64,000 nucleotides of DNA from Sipunculus nudus (Eukaryota > Annelida > Sipuncula > Golfingiida > Sipunculidae). This document shows positions 61,640 to 64,000 of the stretch, in pieces. The notes under the pieces are model-generated. The model did not search any database, was not told where the DNA came from, and saw only the letters and a program-made list of their open reading frames with translations. The position numbers and the translations under genes were made by a program. The stretch lies in contig CM049322.1 of assembly GCA_026874595.1 (NCBI GenBank), forward strand, positions 38,907,340 to 38,971,339. Reading direction: 5' to 3'. How positions within the stretch are numbered: the first letter of the stretch is position 1; each line of letters starts with the position of its first letter.

Positions 61640-61647
61640 ATATATAT
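61640..61647 (-). promoter_or_regulatory. TATA-like box of GPCR gene 3
   Basis: ATATATAT at the conserved position before exon 1. Confidence 0.35.
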
Positions 61648-64000
61648 CCCCTTAACTTTATTCATCAATCAATGCTATCATTTACATATCTGGCAAAGAC
61701 GCTCCAATCACCATACGAAAACGGACCTCTTAGCAACATACTATATGGTCCAGTAATGAATATGAACATTTAAACAGAAACATCTGGTGCACTATTGATC
61801 AAATAAAATGATTTTCAGGTCCGGTAGGCGGAGGACTGTAAAGCCCCACCCATTTCCACAAAACGCACTGGATCTTCTAAATTCAGTATTGTTGACATAA
61901 ATGTATTGGAGGGCTTAGTTTATAAACATCCAAACATGTTTGATCAACCTTGTTCCAAGGCAAATTACATGCACATGAAATTTTTTAGTATGAACTTAAT
62001 GAAATGAGTAACATCTCGAAAACAAGCATTTGTTCAATGTAAAAAGAACGGTAGCAATGATGTAATGGAAAAAGATAAACTGATTATCTAACTAAAATAC
62101 ATTTACACTAACACGTTGCTAATATAACGGTGTTCATATGCGATTGGGAAGCGAAATGGATATAGGACCGAGTTGAATTATGATCTGTTTTCAGCCGTAT
62201 TTCTACATGTGCAGCACTACCTAGATTTAGGTCAATGTGTAAACGAAAAAGTTTTGAAATCCTTTAATTGATATTAATAATTTAAATTATTTTCACAGGT
62301 TAAAGAAGGCGAATTTCAATGCATTTAGGTGTAAATTTTGATGCTTTGAATGTACCGCGTACAGTGTGACCACGTCACGTCGCGTGTTTTTGTTGTGTCA
62401 GTTGCATTGTAATTTCAGTAATAGTAAAACCTAAATAAACCGTTTAAACTACACTTGTGAGAAATGACTAATGTGAGACAGAAAGAACTGTTTTAACATT
62501 TGGGGTAATCCGGTTCACCATCTGGATCTAGGAATTTTTGAAAGGAAAAAGTCTGTTCTCTCTGATTAAAAAATAACTTTTTTTCCATGGAATCTTAACT
62601 TAACTATCGACCGAGCAGCCAAAGCTTCAATAAACGCGCTTTTGAACACACGTCAGTGTTAACAATAAAAGATAATTTAAATGCAATCCTTTTTATGATA
62701 ATATATGTGCGTGTGTGTGTATGTATGCACCACCGCCTTAAGGTCGCCAGTGTACTCGGCGGACCTTGTATCAGTACACTTTTCATTACCATGAGGGGCA
62801 CCCTTCATAATAAAATCTAAAGTCGATTTAATATATATATACCAAACGCATCGCCCCCACGTTATTGTGTGCCTTTATCATTCGGCATTCTCATATTGGG
62901 AACTGATTTCTTTGGCCGCTCTACAGTAAATAGGTCTCATTCTGTTTCTCTTCTTATTTGTGTTAATCACCACAAACTTCTGAAGCGATTCAAAGACTTC
63001 ACCTTAATTTCTTATAAATCACATTGACCCTTATCTGTCTTATTATTCTCAAAAGTTTGATTTGAATTCGAATCTTTTCTTTTATACAGCGCCAATCCCT
63101 GGAAAACATTTCGACTTTGGACCTACATCAGGATGGATCAGAGTACCCATTTTTTTGCAGCCTGTAAGAAGTTGTCACACCATTTACCAACATGGTACAG
63201 GGGACAAGTTTGACCCTAAGCCATGAGCCAGAATCCTTTGGCATTTCCCAATGGCTGGCTGTTGAAGTCATGAAAGCGACCGAAATCAACGTCTATAATA
63301 ATATTCATGAGCACTATAACGTCATCAATATTTCTTTATGTGTACAAGAAATAACAGTCATGATGTGTTTGTCCACTCGAATACAATTGGTGTTTCTTAT
63401 AAAACAACATTTAAAAAAGTACCGTTAGTACTACGCCTAAGTTGTCCCGTTCTCTTAAATCTAAGAATGTGGGTGCTTCTCTCGTTTAAATAGATTGAGG
63501 TTCAACTATTTTAGTATGTTTCGTATTTCTTTTGACTAAATTACACAAATTACCATGGTACTTAACTTGGCAGTATCAAAATCCTGTGAGTAATATCACC
63601 ATAAGGACATTACTTCATGTTTTACGTCCGAAAACTTCCCCATAATTAGTACAGTACATAACAGTTTTTCTTCTCATTTAAAGCCCCAGAGACCATTAAA
63701 CATTTACATATTTTCAGGAACAAAATATCAACAATACATATAAAAGAATATACATCAACAATATACAACAAATTCCAGCTTGCTTGGTACTTCATAGCCC
63801 CAGCCAAGCGGGATAAAGTTTTTGTTTGCGATGGTTTGTTTGTTTGTTTGTTTTTCTGACAGTTAGCAACATTACGCAGAACGGATATTGATGAAATTTG
63901 CAGGATAGCTCGTCATTGAAACAAGGAACAAATAATTACATTTTGGGGGAGATCCGGATCAATATCTGGATCGTGAATTTTTAGAAAGAAAAACGCTGCA
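61648..64000. other. B2 upstream flank to window edge
   Basis: Same as B1 24011-26363: X1 block (about 62510-63030), 78-codon frame at 63192-63428, and most of the dispersed repeat from about 63757. No gene. Confidence 0.4.

Larger units (their letters stand above)
60042..64000. repeat. Tandem unit B2, left part only
   Basis: This stretch matches B1 22405-26363 at a constant offset of 37637, with no difference noticed by eye. It is cut by the window edge. It holds the first exon and promoter of the third receptor gene. Confidence 0.95.

Noticed and set aside
1-64000. CRISPR array, operon or prophage
   Set aside because: The long direct repeats are 15-37 kb units; there are no short repeat-spacer patterns and no prokaryotic gene organisation.

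Overview
This is AT-rich, intron-containing animal nuclear DNA, most likely from a bivalve mollusc or another lophotrochozoan. The evidence is a spliced 7TM receptor gene, several non-LTR and Ty3/Gypsy retroelement remnants, tRNA-derived SINEs, long TA microsatellites, and a dispersed repeat (3740-4020) that I remember as common in bivalve genomes. The species cannot be read from the window. Nothing looks bacterial or phage-like. The window is a tandem array of two alternating unit types: A1 (1-22404), B1 (22405-37662), A2 (37663-60041) and B2 (60042-64000, cut by the window edge). A and B are older paralogues, about 2-3% different in shared non-coding DNA. They are colinear over the first ~5.75 kb and over 8.1-8.8 kb and 10.3-10.6 kb of A, and again over the last ~1.5 kb before each unit boundary. 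The AB pair is then repeated with a period of 37.64 kb and almost no divergence, so it is either a very recent duplication or an assembly duplication. The only convincing protein-coding gene is a class A (rhodopsin-like) GPCR on the minus strand, present in three complete copies plus one cut by the left edge. Its main exon (1024 nt) lacks an in-frame ATG before TM1. I find a 23-nt first exon 1.67 kb upstream with a start codon, a GTAAGG donor and exactly the right phase, giving a 348-residue protein. The receptor keeps the 7TM frame, the TM3-ECL2 cysteine pair and the helix-bending prolines, but lacks the usual D2.50, DRY, CWxP tryptophan and NPxxY residues. Between A and B the 7TM core is nearly constant while the extracellular N-terminus changes freely. 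The A units also carry a candidate piggyBac-like element interrupted by a 5'-truncated LINE with a clean 12-bp target-site duplication, a second LINE remnant, two SINE copies separated by a compact CRE-CRE-TATA sequence, and a possible Death-domain-like exon relic. The B units carry an older diverged copy of the shared block, with an 85-codon uncharacterised open frame, and a broken Gmr1-like Ty3/Gypsy element (gag, protease-like region, integrase; no RT seen). This remnant ends only ~320 bp past the stop of the B-type receptor gene. Most of the remaining sequence is AT-rich intergenic DNA in which I see no gene.
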